Positions 45,358 through 55,754 of a stretch of 64,000 bases of DNA are shown in pieces; the first letter of the stretch is position 1; each line of letters starts with the position of its first letter. Below the pieces are notes generated by a model that saw nothing but the letters and a program-made list of their open reading frames with translations, searched no databases and was not told where the DNA came from. This DNA is from Beverwykella pulmonaria. Lineage: Eukaryota; Ascomycota; Dothideomycetes; Pleosporales; Melanommataceae. Position numbers and translations under genes: made by a program. The DNA is taken from NCBI GenBank assembly GCA_001599595.1, contig BCHH01000009.1, positions 1,664,901 through 1,728,900 of the forward strand, given 5' to 3'.

Positions 45358-47366
45358 ATTCTAACTATCTATGCCCATGCTTTGTCCCCACTTTAAAATG
45401 GGTAGGCGGCGGAGAATGTTGGAGTTGTGAGGGTTTCGTGTTTTCATCTAGCACAGCTTAACTTGCATGAAAATGATCCTGGCGGCTTGGGAGCCCAATA
45501 TGTATTCTATGGTGGCGCTTGGTTTGTGATACTACCTATGTATCTTTGTAATGATCTTATCTGTTTGTTCTGCGGCATGGTGCCTTCTGATCCTTTTCAT
45601 CTCAACTTCTCATCTGAGCAATCGCGACCTAGCACGGTTAGTCGTCTAGCATCCACGAATCCACCTTCTTTTCATAGTATAATCTCGTTTTATTATCATT
45701 ATTATCCTCTGCTTCTTCTACGCATGAACGCACCGGACCTTAGTTGTTGGAATATGCTCATGTTCGGGTAAGACTGCCCATTCCAAGAAACGAAGGACTG
45801 GGACCTAGTGCAGCTTGCTCTCGCAGAGTGTATTTATCTCGATAAGAACAGCCCTTTTCTATGGCTTCTACTCCGGGGATAGTTTAATCATTTCCAATAT
45901 CTCTCGATTACGATCGCGGACGTGCTGTATCTGGTCATCCATTGTGTCTTGTTCGTGGTCCTTGTTCCGCTTCTGCTGTGGACTTTTAAGGGCGGGGTTG
46001 ATGATGAGGATGGGCGAATGCCAGCAGGGAGGGAAGAGGAAGGGGAATATGCAGTGACGTTAATAGGGAGAGCGCACGGGTCTGAGCGTGAAATGGAGGG
46101 GGGAGGTCTACTGGGATGCGAGGTCAGAGCGGCACGAGGAAGATTGAGCAGATGCTCACGCAGAAGTCCACTCAACAACACCCCCACACCCAGTCGAAGA
46201 GAGCACTAATACTTCTCCCACCACTCTACCCAAAGTCCGCTCCAGAGGCAACACCAAACGACGTTCACCAACCTACGCACCCCCAATTATCCTAGCTGAT
46301 ATCTTCGCACACCATCTCAGCGAGCACTATCACGAGGAAGTTCACTGCGCGGTTGGGGCGCAGACATACGAAATTTGAAGAACGTAGGGGCGAAGTAGCA
46401 AAGAAGTGTGAGAAGAGCAAAGACGGTACTCGAGTCACAATTCGTCCTGTACGAGGTGAAGGTAGTGGGGGGTCGTTGGATGAAACGCGTACGGGAAAGA
46501 GGAAGAAGGAAGCGAAGAGTTTGAGCGGGAAACTGAAAGGGGGTGTAGGATTTGGTATGGTGGGAAGGAGCGGCGGATTAATACTGAAACTAAGAGTGAT
46601 ATAGACCGAGCTTCCGGTGTGTATGACGAACTGTTTGAGAGGACAAAGGGAGAAAATTGCAACATCAGAAAGATATCACGGCTGCTGAAAGGACACAAGG
46701 TAAGTTCGAATGAATGTAAACAAGGTAGGAGTCGCTGCAAAGCCGTGTCTGCCAATAGTAACTTTGCCGATCTAGAATACATGTTTGCAATCTTTCAGGT
46801 GATTCTTGTGAAACAAAATTAACTTTGCATTTCCCTTCGACTGCAGCGGGCGAGTATCCAGAAACACCGACTCAGTCACTCTCCGGACTTCCGAACCTTA
46901 TCTCGCTCCTAAATGTGGTGACACAAGTCACCACTTGCATAGAACTATCAGAGTTTAGTGCGCTTGATCTACGTGTAAAAGTATCTTAGGTGGCATGTTC
47001 GTGAAGAAGACAATAGGTGAGATGAATATGTTGCTTGTGGTAATGAGTGAGGTTATACTCCAAGCTTGTGCATTGAAATACTTCTTGGATCTTAGCAACA
47101 TGCCATCACGACCTCTTCAGATAGTATGGCCGAGGACGTAATGGAGATCGGTGCCATGGAACGGTCATTTGGCCAGTGGATCTCCACTGCTCACGGCTGA
47201 CCAGCCAGCCGTTCGAGACGCAGCTGACTTGGGCTGCATCCAAAAATATCATCAACTCCTCAATCATCGACATCGATAGTTCTGGTCTGCAAAAAGCCGT
47301 TGTATGTGGAAATCGCTTTAGGTGATTTGTCTAGGGTATCTCATTTCGGTCCTCATCCTGATCGTG
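45358..47366. other. 2-kb gene-poor region
   Basis: This lies between FAA1 and the CFEM gene and has no supported gene. Open frames near 45427, 45888, 46353 and 46435 lack domains and mostly lack good start codons. Purine-rich GGGAGG/GAAGGG tracts occur at 46080-46130 and 46480-46570. Confidence 0.5.
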
Positions 47367-47794
47367 CTAGCCGACCCTCCTTCTCTTCGAGGTGTAAGGT
47401 ATCGAATTCGTTCCCTGGTTGTCTATGAACATGCACCATCGAGGAAGTCTAGAGCGGCTACATCCCACGGCGTTAGCTTTCTGAATCATTGCTACACAAG
47501 CGTCAAGGCCCATACCAAGGTTGTCGGGGATACTGCACGTATCTGATACACATGAGGTAACCAAATCAAAGAATTTCCCACATAGACAGGCATCACTGGT
47601 GTTGGGATCGCACCCAGCCTGCGCCGCACTTTCATTCCAGCAGTCCTTCTAAAGGCCTTGTTAGCCAGCTCCTCGACAATTCCAAGAAGGATACGCACAG
47701 GACATTGACCAATAGACGCAACTTGGGCTCCTTGCGGCGACGGAAGTGCAACGGCACTGACTCCAGCGATCAAAGTGATGAAAACGAGACGCAT
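47367..47794 (-). CDS. Small secreted CFEM-domain protein
   Basis: Exons 47794-47699 and 47648-47367 give 125 aa. The signal peptide MRLVFITLIAGVSAVALP is followed by a CFEM domain that is only visible after removing the 50-nt intron (47649-47698, GTGCGT...CTTTAG). The domain reads GQCPKDCWNESAAQAGCD, then SDACLCGKFFDLVTSCVSDTC, DACVAMIQKANAVGC. The D of DACLC is the residue that coordinates haem iron in characterised CFEM haemophores. After the domain comes a short basic tail (SKRRRVG) with one further Cys. There is no GPI signal, so it is probably freely secreted. CFEM proteins act in haem acquisition or as effectors; which applies is unknown. Confidence 0.82.
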
Positions 47795-48941
47795 GTTGGT
47801 TGATTTTTTGCGGATCGGTGTGGAGAATTGACTGGAGACTGACGTGGTCTTATATTGAAGCTGAGTTGGCCGCCGATAACCATAAGCTGAAGTCATAGGC
47901 GCAACATCTTATACTCTCGCCATCCTGTGTCATCCATATTACTTTCTGAGCCACATCTCATGCGCTACCGTTTCGAAGCCCCGCACTGACGGTTACAAGA
48001 CTGATGCTACCAGAGCGGGTCCTAGCTTCATCCCAGGTTTCTCAATCGCCGCCTCGGGGCGTCGCAGTCCAATTATATCTCTTGTGTGAGGGTTGGCAGG
48101 GGCAAGTCGTCGAAGTCGTCGAATGACGCGCAGCTTTCACGAGCACGTGACAGTTACACATGGCTTTATATTCTCATTCGGCTAGCTCCCGTTCTGAGAT
48201 CCCGGCTCATCCTTGGCTGTAGGTAGGTTTGTTCCACTTCCCCTGCCGCGCCTTCCTGGCTTCGATCAAACACGTCCGCGATGGCGATGGCGATATCGTA
48301 GGTTGAAGCGTTAAACCTTTTCTTCGTGTGTTGTCCGCAGCTTCACTAGGAGGGGTCACCAGACTATCGAGCCGCTTTTCCAGCATTTCTGAGGAGATTT
48401 GAGGATTTGGACCTCCGATCAAACTCGTCCCTTCGGTTGTACAATGTTTTACTCTGCTCATCACACCGGCGCTTCTTTGGTGGCGTGGAGAGGGGCTTTG
48501 AAGTTAGCGATCTAGAAACATGAGCGAATTGTACAGTTGCGCTCCCCTATTGGAGGCTTGAACCTAGTCTTGTCAGAGCGGTTGAGCGGCTTGACTGAGC
48601 TGAGAGGTGCCTTCGAGACCGTCCTGAAATGTTCATTTATCGCGAACTTGACCACAAATGTAGTCATCAAACGTTTGTGAAAACGGAACAATTATCCCGA
48701 AAAATCGTCTACACACTCGCTACAAGAAAGTCAATACGAGCAAGGAATCATCCTGCATCGAGAGAGGTTTAGACAATGCTGAGTTCGATCTTGCCCATTT
48801 GGAACTAGTGCTCTCTCTGGAGAGCTCGTAATTTGTAATCAATCACCACTCGACCTCAGTACCCTCACTTCTCTTCTTCCAATACCTCTATCCTACACAA
48901 GTTGAGTCTCGTACTATCTTTGAACATCGCAGCTGGCACCA
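47795..48941. other. Divergent intergenic region CFEM/bZIP
   Basis: This 1.15-kb region contains both promoters. A TATA-like AATATAAG on the minus strand lies about 50-60 nt upstream of the CFEM ATG. No supported gene; the ORF at 48207-48464 (-) has no recognisable features. Confidence 0.5.
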
Positions 48942-49889
48942 ATGGCACGCAAACCCTTCATCAGTGACGACAACTGGCACAACGAACCAGATTCCAAGAA
49001 GAGAAAACAGATTCAGGACCGCCTAGCACAGAGAGCGAGACGTAAGTTTTTCCGTCGCTGCCTCAGGACGCGCGCATACATCAAACAAAAGCCATTGTTT
49101 GCGATATTTTGGGCGCATGAACGTAATGCCTTCATTTCAAGGTACCTGATCGTCTCAGGGACCACGGCGTGGCCTATCCGAATCGTCGGGAGCCGGATAG
49201 CTACGCGAGAATGGTAGACGGTGCTAATTGGCCTGGTGTGTACAGGACAACGACTGCGCGAGGCAAAGAATAGTGCGAAACGACTCCAGAGAGAAACTGA
49301 AACACCGACGACAGACGAGGCGCGGCGTGACGACGAGTCTCACGTCACGGGGTCCCTTGTATCAAGCGCCGGACCCCACCTCGTTTCTCACGATGCTTTC
49401 ACACCACCTTGCTTCTGGAACTTGAACCAGTCGGAACTCCAGTCCGAGTTGGCAGTTGCTCCCTTTGACCTGGGAAATGTCTCTTTCTGCACTGCTTTAA
49501 CCCCCCCAGTCCCATCGCCGGCCACGTCTCCCCCATTCCCCATTACGGCACTCGGGGCGCTTTATATCAATGGCAAGATCCTAGGCTTGACATGTAGCTG
49601 TAGTATGCCAGGGAGATCACTGCCTGCTTCTTCCGATATCCCTCCCCCACTGCGTCCAACGCATATGCAGCTCACCATAATCCATCCTCGTTGGGTAGAC
49701 CGGATTCCGTTTCCAAAGATGCGAGATAATCTAATAACTTTGTTCGGCATAATTGACGACGAAGAAATCATACACGACATCTTCACCATGCCAAGCTTTT
49801 CAATCACGCCTGGCTGTGCCACATGGGATCCCCGCGCCTGGAAAATGGAGAAGTCTTTCGCAGACAAGTGGGGATACTTGATCTTCTGA
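48942..49889 (+). CDS. bZIP-type transcription factor, DUF3425 family
   Basis: Exons 48942-49041 and 49246-49889 give 247 aa. Splicing out a 204-nt intron (CTAATTG branch, TACAG acceptor) joins the basic region KKRKQIQDRLAQRARR to QRLREAKNSAKRLQRE, which matches the fungal N-x-x-A-Q-R-x-x-R pattern except that D replaces the usual N. The leucine zipper is very short or absent. The C-terminal DUF3425 domain has TIIHPRWVDRIPFPKMRDNLI, DDEEIIHDIF and the family ending DPRAWKMEKSFADKWGYL. DUF3425 proteins are fungal regulators, often of stress or secondary metabolism. The target is unknown here, and no cluster adjoins it. Confidence 0.85.
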
Positions 49890-49980
49890 TATACATGAGA
49901 GGTAGAATGAATGATAGCAGGAAGAGAACTCGGCTTGCTACTCGCATCTTCGACTTCAAAGCTCTTTCAACTTTCACCCC

Positions 49981-50850
49981 TTACACGTCTCCTTTCTCCG
50001 CAAGCCCAACAAACCACTCAACCACCAACTCGGGCCTCCCTATCATCGGACAATGATCCGAATCGATCCTTGTAACGTCGACCTTGTTCCCACTCACCTC
50101 CTCAATCGTGTCAATACACATCTGTTGGACCTCTGGCAGCACACACTTGTCGTTCTCACAAAAAAGATACGAAACAGGCACGTCCTTGTAGCCAGCATAT
50201 GTCAACTCATTGCTGAAGCTGACTGCGGAGTGTTGTTCGAATTTCTTCACCCATGCAATGCCGTCTTCGAGAGGTAGGTCGTTGAAGACAATTGCAGCCG
50301 TGGCTTCGGGCTGCGCTTGGTAGAGCCAGCCGTCCTGGTTGCGGGTTAGTGAAATGGAATGCGATATGTACGACTCAGGAGTTCGGAAGGGAGAAGGAAG
50401 AGTGTACTATCGTTCACGTACTGCATCTGGCAAGATATACCCCGTCGGCGCACTAGTATCAGCTATCGCCACCACGCCCGCCGCTGTCGTCCCAACAGAT
50501 GGCACCAAAGCTGTCATATACGCCAATCTCACAATTCCACCCTTCTTCCCTGCCTTCTTGCGCTGCGTCTTACTAACTCCCTTTACGGACTCAGTGGCCG
50601 GGATCCCGCCATACGAGTGAGCGATCAATACAATGTCTTTACCCTCGTCAGCGTATTTGGCAATCGTTTTGTTGATAAGCTCGGCATCGTCGTGCATGCC
50701 AGGTGGAACTCCTGGTTTCTTGCCTACGGTGACAAGGTTGAGGGCGTGGATCTCGTAGCCCATCGCAGTTGTCTTGTTGATGACGTCGGCGTGGAGGGAG
50801 GGGAAGGAGAAGGAGCCGGGGACGAGGATGAGGATTGGTTTAGATGCCAT
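49981..50850 (-). CDS. Alpha/beta hydrolase (Abhydrolase-6 type)
   Basis: Exons 50850-50422 and 50334-49981 give 260 aa; the intron is 87 nt. It has LILVPGSFSFPSLHADVI (oxyanion region), nucleophile elbow IAHSYGGIPA, catalytic-acid candidate in YLFCENDKCVLPE and catalytic His in DSDHCPMIGRPELVVEWF. The layout resembles small plant-type esterases and fungal homologues of the salicylate-esterase group. The substrate cannot be told from sequence. No signal peptide, so it is cytosolic. It is tail to tail with the bZIP gene, with only about 90 nt between stops. Confidence 0.9.
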
Positions 50851-52336
50851 GGTGGTTGTGTATTAATTGGAGAAATCGAAAAGGCCCTTAGCCTTGAACA
50901 TTTAAGAAGATAATTAGAGTCCAAGGAGAAATAATGTTGTTCGGCAGGTGTTTCCCTCTATATACGAAGCTATCAACAACGCCGCAAAGCTTATATTACT
51001 CTGCCGAACGCCATTCGACTTTCTTCTAATTACCGACTAATTATCCGGATCGAATATTCTGGCTCTTACCCATTCACACGTCAGAATTCCAAGACTTCCT
51101 TCCCTGAAATGCTGAGGCTTGGGGCCTAACCAGTAACGCATACAAGCAACGCTTTCACTAACCATGTAATCAATAATTCTTCTCCCACGCCCCATAAAAT
51201 GAACACATATGAAAATGCCTCACAGTCTGAAGTAAATGTGTTTGATTCGCAGCCCAAGGTGAGTTTTATATCTATCGAACAATGCTGTTGACTTCGTCCT
51301 GCTTTTCATCCGTCTTTTCTTCAGGCCCACGTCGTTCATTGTATAAATATGGGCGTGTACGAATTCCGTAAAGTCTGACAAGTTTATGTCGTCACGAAGT
51401 AGATGAAGTGCCGTATGTAAGTGAAGTCCACAAAAGTGAGTACACTTTGGTCGGAACCTACTGCAGGTCTCTCTAATGTTTGAACGAACGGACATGTTTC
51501 TTCAACGGCCGATTTCGTATGAGCGGTGCTAAGGAAGCTGTATTTCAGAGATTTTCCACGGAACCACAATGAGATTTAGTCCACAATTTGTACGCTGCAC
51601 TAATGCACCATTGATGCTGGTAAGGAAGAACCACTTGCCTTGTAGTTATGTATAATTTACTAGTTTAGATCAGCAACGAGGAATCCTATTTCTATCTTAT
51701 GTGCTCCAAGATGATTGCATGTAGGCGGGAGATTCTCCAGACATTGACGTTTCTATGCTGAAATTGGAAGACATGAGTGATCAGGGTGAGTGTAGTGGTA
51801 CACTATAATTTAGATACAAAAATCGAGAACGCTCAAATTGAGATGGGATTTTACTGGGATCCTTCAGAATTTGGCATTAGTAGTGGACTTGAGTAGAGGA
51901 AATGGCCAACGAAGCAGTCCTTTGCAGTGAGGATTCTGGAAACAGATATTGATTATCGGAATCTTGCAATTTTCCTCTTGATTCACTGCACTAGATCCTG
52001 CACAAAATAGACGAGTAATCCTTTAAACCCCACCCGATCTACCAGATCAACACCTCCACACAAATCTAGTAGTCCGAACTACTTATAGCTCTTGGTACGG
52101 CCTCTCTGAGAGGCCATTGTGTTCGACTCTCTTACTAGTTCGTAGTCTACGAAAATCTTGATCACAGTTAAAACAACACAGAAAAGAGGGCTTAAGGGGT
52201 TACCTAGCATTGTGGGCACTTCTATACAATCTCATCGGCCCGAGCAAGGTGTGGTGGTTGGTTTTTTTGGGAGGAAAACAAGGCTATATTTGGGGGCGTA
52301 GCTCGAAGTGGGTTCACGTGACTGCTATCTTGATGA
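50851..52336. other. AT-rich gene-poor region left of the assembly gap
   Basis: No supported gene. The sequence is AT-rich with frequent stops on both strands from about 50930. The last bases before the gap (52325-52336, GCTATCT|TGATGA) match the junction of two units of the 59-nt tandem repeat, so the array begins here. Confidence 0.55.
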
Positions 52337-52812
52337 NNNNNNNNNNNNNNNNNNNNNNNNNNNNNNNNNNNNNNNNNNNNNNNNNNNNNNNNNNNNNNNN
52401 NNNNNNNNNNNNNNNNNNNNNNNNNNNNNNNNNNNNNNNNNNNNNNNNNNNNNNNNNNNNNNNNNNNNNNNNNNNNNNNNNNNNNNNNNNNNNNNNNNNN
52501 NNNNNNNNNNNNNNNNNNNNNNNNNNNNNNNNNNNNNNNNNNNNNNNNNNNNNNNNNNNNNNNNNNNNNNNNNNNNNNNNNNNNNNNNNNNNNNNNNNNN
52601 NNNNNNNNNNNNNNNNNNNNNNNNNNNNNNNNNNNNNNNNNNNNNNNNNNNNNNNNTGATGAGGTTCTTAAGCTGCCGTGAGCGTCAAACCTCATCAAGG
52701 GAGATTTAGCTGTCTTGATGAGGTTCTTAAGCTGCCGTGAGCGTCAAACCTTATTAAGGGGGATTCAGCTATCTTGACTAGGTTCTTAAGCTGCTGTGAG
52801 CGTTAATACCTG
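52331..52812. repeat. 59-nt tandem repeat array with internal hairpin, interrupted by gap
   Basis: Full units lie at 52657-52715 and 52716-52774, with a diverged partial unit from 52775 to about 52812. The first six bases of another unit lie at 52331-52336, left of the gap. Each unit contains TTCTTAAGCTGCCGTGAGCG flanked by inverted 12-nt arms (CTTGATGAGGTT and its complement). The arms are perfect in the first full unit apart from the unseen first base, and carry two changes in the second. The array adjoins the 3' end of the retrotransposon. Confidence 0.88.
52337..52656. other. Assembly gap of 320 N
   Basis: This is unknown sequence inside the tandem repeat array. The distance from the left repeat start (52331) to the right repeat start (52657) is 326, not a multiple of 59, so the N count is probably an estimate. 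Confidence 0.99.
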
Positions 52813-52926
52813 ATCCTGAATCTCACTCAGCGCGTCAATTGTGAGCTAGCTGTTCGGCCAATCTTCTGCGCCTAATTGTTGTTTATTTATTTTGTAGTGC
52901 CCTGGGGTCTTTCTTGATTTAAATGG

Positions 52927-54042
52927 CTAGTTGCCAAGCTTGTTGTTTGGAGTCCTGCTTGTCGTTTGGAGTGTGGTTGTGCTGAGGGGAAGTGTAAGCC
53001 CTGTTTGGAATTGTTTCTGGAGCGTAAACAGTTGTATTGGATTGCGTTTAAAGTACTGTTGGACTACCTCTGAGGACCAGCGGCCAAGAGCCTGTATTTG
53101 ATCCTCACTCATGTGGTTGTTGTATGCTTCCTGGGCGGCGCCTTTGCGGAAGCTATGGCCCTTGACGCCCTTTGGGTCAATCCCAAGGCGCCAGAAACGC
53201 TTGTTCAATATTGCCAGCGCTCGTTCCCGTGTGAAAGCCCCGCTAGTGAGCCTAAGGAGGGGTGCGTCAGGACCCTGGGGGTCCTGGGATAGCAGCGCAT
53301 TGATGTGAAAGGCAGGACAGGCGTCGTCGTTAGCTGCCGCAAGCACAATCCGTACGCCAGTGTTATCGTGGTCGGTTTTGCTCCGTGGCAAAAATAGCGT
53401 GTAATAATTGTTTGCTGAGGACTGGGTAACGCAGCGTCGCGTCAGTTTCTCCTTCTTAAAGCGCTCGGGGTCTTTAAGATCTGCTTGCTTGTGGGTGAAC
53501 TCGCCTATCCTCATAAAGCCAGCGAAGGCTGTTGTGAAGGCTGTGTTGGCGTTAAGCCAATCAACCTTGGTTTCGCCCTTGGTTGCCTCTGGGGAGACTA
53601 GTTTGAGAAGGATCTCGCGTGAGATTTTAAGCCTCTCGGCCCTCTTCTTTGCGGGGAAGAGGTTGATTGCGCCATTGATTAATCGTGTAATGTGGTCGCT
53701 AGTAAAGACCTCTGTTGGGAGGTCAAGGTCCACGTGGACGGAGCGCAGAGCAGACACGTAGCTGCGTAGCGTAGTTCCTTGCACCTGGCCCATCAGTGGG
53801 GTGCTGTTGCCCCAAGCACGCTCAACGATCCAACCGCCCAGGCTTAGCCGCGTGGCTGGCCATGGCTTTTGGCCATGAATTGTGCAGAAAGCCTTATAAG
53901 AACGGACAGCTGACTTATAGCTGCTGCGGGTGTCAGGTTTAAGACCTGCCCAAAGTAGCTTTGTGTACTTGAAGTCCTTTGTAAAGTTTGTCAATTGGTT
54001 GATGAATTTGCGGGGCGGGTCAATAGAGAGGGCGTCTGCCAA
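52927..54042 (-). CDS. Tyrosine recombinase of the YR retrotransposon
   Basis: This ORF of 371 aa would insert the circular cDNA through a tyrosine-DNA link. The N-terminal helical core-binding part has TRSSYKSAVRSYKAFC. Catalytic residues are the first Arg in FMRIGEFTH, then HSFRKGAAQEAY (H-x-x-R) and the candidate Tyr in EVVQQYFKR, preceded by the family GRWSS. The ORF is free of stops, unlike the upstream gag-RT frame. Its start overlaps the RNase H end (53991-54042), consistent with translation of overlapping ORFs in DIRS-like elements. The first codon is not certain. Confidence 0.88.
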   Translation of the reverse strand: MADALSIDPPRKFINQLTNFTKDFKYTKLLWAGLKPDTRSSYKSAVRSYKAFCTIHGQKPWPATRLSLGGWIVERAWGNSTPLMGQVQGTTLRSYVSALRSVHVDLDLPTEVFTSDHITRLINGAINLFPAKKRAERLKISREILLKLVSPEATKGETKVDWLNANTAFTTAFAGFMRIGEFTHKQADLKDPERFKKEKLTRRCVTQSSANNYYTLFLPRSKTDHDNTGVRIVLAAANDDACPAFHINALLSQDPQGPDAPLLRLTSGAFTRERALAILNKRFWRLGIDPKGVKGHSFRKGAAQEAYNNHMSEDQIQALGRWSSEVVQQYFKRNPIQLFTLQKQFQTGLTLPLSTTTLQTTSRTPNNKLGN

Positions 54043-54539
54043 TTGGTGCAGTTAGCAATTGTTACCCAGTCAAATCGAGAAAGCGCATCAGCAAGGGTAT
54101 TGTCATGCGTTGACACCCTAGTTACATGTAGGTTGATATCCCAAGCCGCGGCTGACAGCAGTGTGCTGCGGAGTTGCTCCATGGCCTGACTTTTAGTTGT
54201 CCCATCGGTGAGACCGGCTTCTGCTGTAGTGTTGTCGGTGTGGACGATCACTGTAGCGTGTGCCCATTTGTTGCTCCAGCGTTTGAACGCTAGCTGGATG
54301 ACTAGCACCTCCGTCACGTTGATGTGAAGGCGCTCCTTGTTAGAGGTGAGGGAGTATGCAAAGGCGTCGCGTGTAGGGATCTCTTGTGAGAAGTCCGCCC
54401 AGTTGCCTTGCGCTGGGTTGCCTTGATACCAGAAGGCTCCCATCCCTTTGCTTGATGCGTCGGTGAAGAGATGGAAGGTACGGCGACTAGTGTTGGCTAG
54501 TAGATGTATCCCATTGAACTGTGGGAGTAGGTCTCGCCA
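53991..54539 (-). pseudogene. RNase H region of the YR retrotransposon
   Basis: This segment follows a TAG at 54540 and is open to 53991. It has FHLFTDASSKGMGAFWY (first catalytic Asp), EVLVIQLAFKRW (Glu), VIVHTDNTTAEAGL (Asp) and THDNTLADALSRFDW (late Asp). It directly continues the reverse transcriptase frame and would need passage through the TAG codons to be made. Confidence 0.85.
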
Positions 54540-55754
54540 CTAAGTTAAATTGGCTGTGGCTCCTGTGGTGAGCGGGCGGAGGCTCTGTGGTCGTGAAAAG
54601 GACGTTGAGAAGTCCCATAGCTGGCGTAGAAATGTGCGGCTGAGACGTACAACTGCGCTGCAGAAGCAGAGGTAGCCGCTTATCTGTTGCACCTGGAATT
54701 GTGTGAGCTGTTTAATAGCAAGGGCTTCTTGCACCAGCTTCAGCGCTTTGTTAAGTTTCTTCTGTGACAGACGGGCAGTCATTGCAACTGAGTCAATTTC
54801 TACACTAAGGGCTTCCACCACAGTGCCGGCGGCATCTTTTGACTTGTTGCGGAGCAGACCCAGGGCGTCTGTAAGGTCTCTGTAGTTGTTGTCAATTGCG
54901 CGTAGTGTCTTTTCTGGATTGGGTACTGCTTCCAAGACTTGAATAAAGTCATCAAGGTAGTGTGCTAAGTGTTCCCAGTGGAGTAGTGATTGGAGTATCT
55001 AATGTAGGGCTTCTGCAAGCAAGTTGAAGAGGAAAGGGGCCGTGCGTAGGCCAAAGGGCAGACAGTTCTTGTGATAGTAGCAATCTCCCTATTGGAAGCC
55101 TAGTAGCCACTGGTCTTGTGGCGCTACAGGAATGATCCTAAAGGCGTCTTTTAAGTCTTTCTTAACTAGTAAGGCGCCGCGGCCAGCCTGGCGGACTAGC
55201 TTAAAGATATGTTTAATTGTAGAGTACTGCAGGGTGCTGCAAGAGCTGGGTATCCAGTTGTTGACTGAGTCGCCCTGGGGGTAGGAAAGATGGTGGATTT
55301 GGCGCCACCCGCCATTGCCCTTGCTTACCAAGCCAAGAGGTGAGCAATAAAAGGGGAAGTGGCTGTTATGAGGGGAGACTCGACCAAGGCGCAAGTCCTT
55401 GCAGAGCTGTGCCTTAATTGTCGCTGGGTCCTCGTTGGCTGAGGACAAGTTTTGCGAGATGACTAGCTTCTTGCTACCTGTGTAGCCAAGTTGTGCGCCA
55501 AACGTCATAATATTGTGGAGGATAGATGGGAGGGGGCCTGGGTACCCTACAAGGGCAGCGTCCCAATGGGCTATAATAAGCGGAGATGGCGATGGGTTCA
55601 ATGGAGGCCCTAAGGGATTAGAGGTGTTAAACTCTGGCAATGTGTTTGGCTGGGCTGGCGTTGGCATGCGGTTGCGAGCAAGAATCACGGGTAGGCTTGT
55701 TATCTGCCCTGGGCGAGTTAATCCTGGATCATGCAGGGTGATCCAGGAAGTGTC
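54540..55754 (-). pseudogene. Reverse transcriptase region with in-frame TAG codons
   Basis: It reads GLVSKGNGGWRQIHHLSYPQG, LVKKDLKDAFRIIPVAPQDQWLLGFQ, then CLPFGLRTAPFLFNLLAEALH and the catalytic YLDDF (about 54945-54959). The thumb region is QISGYLCFCSAVVRLSRTFLRQLW. TAG codons at 55089-55091, 54999-55001 and 54540-54542 break it. The first two sit where related RTs usually have Trp (GFQ-W, LH-W-IL). No frameshift is seen, so loss is by point changes only. Confidence 0.83.

Noticed and set aside
52210..52709. ORFs running through the N gap
   Set aside because: Their length comes from undetermined bases, so they carry no coding evidence.
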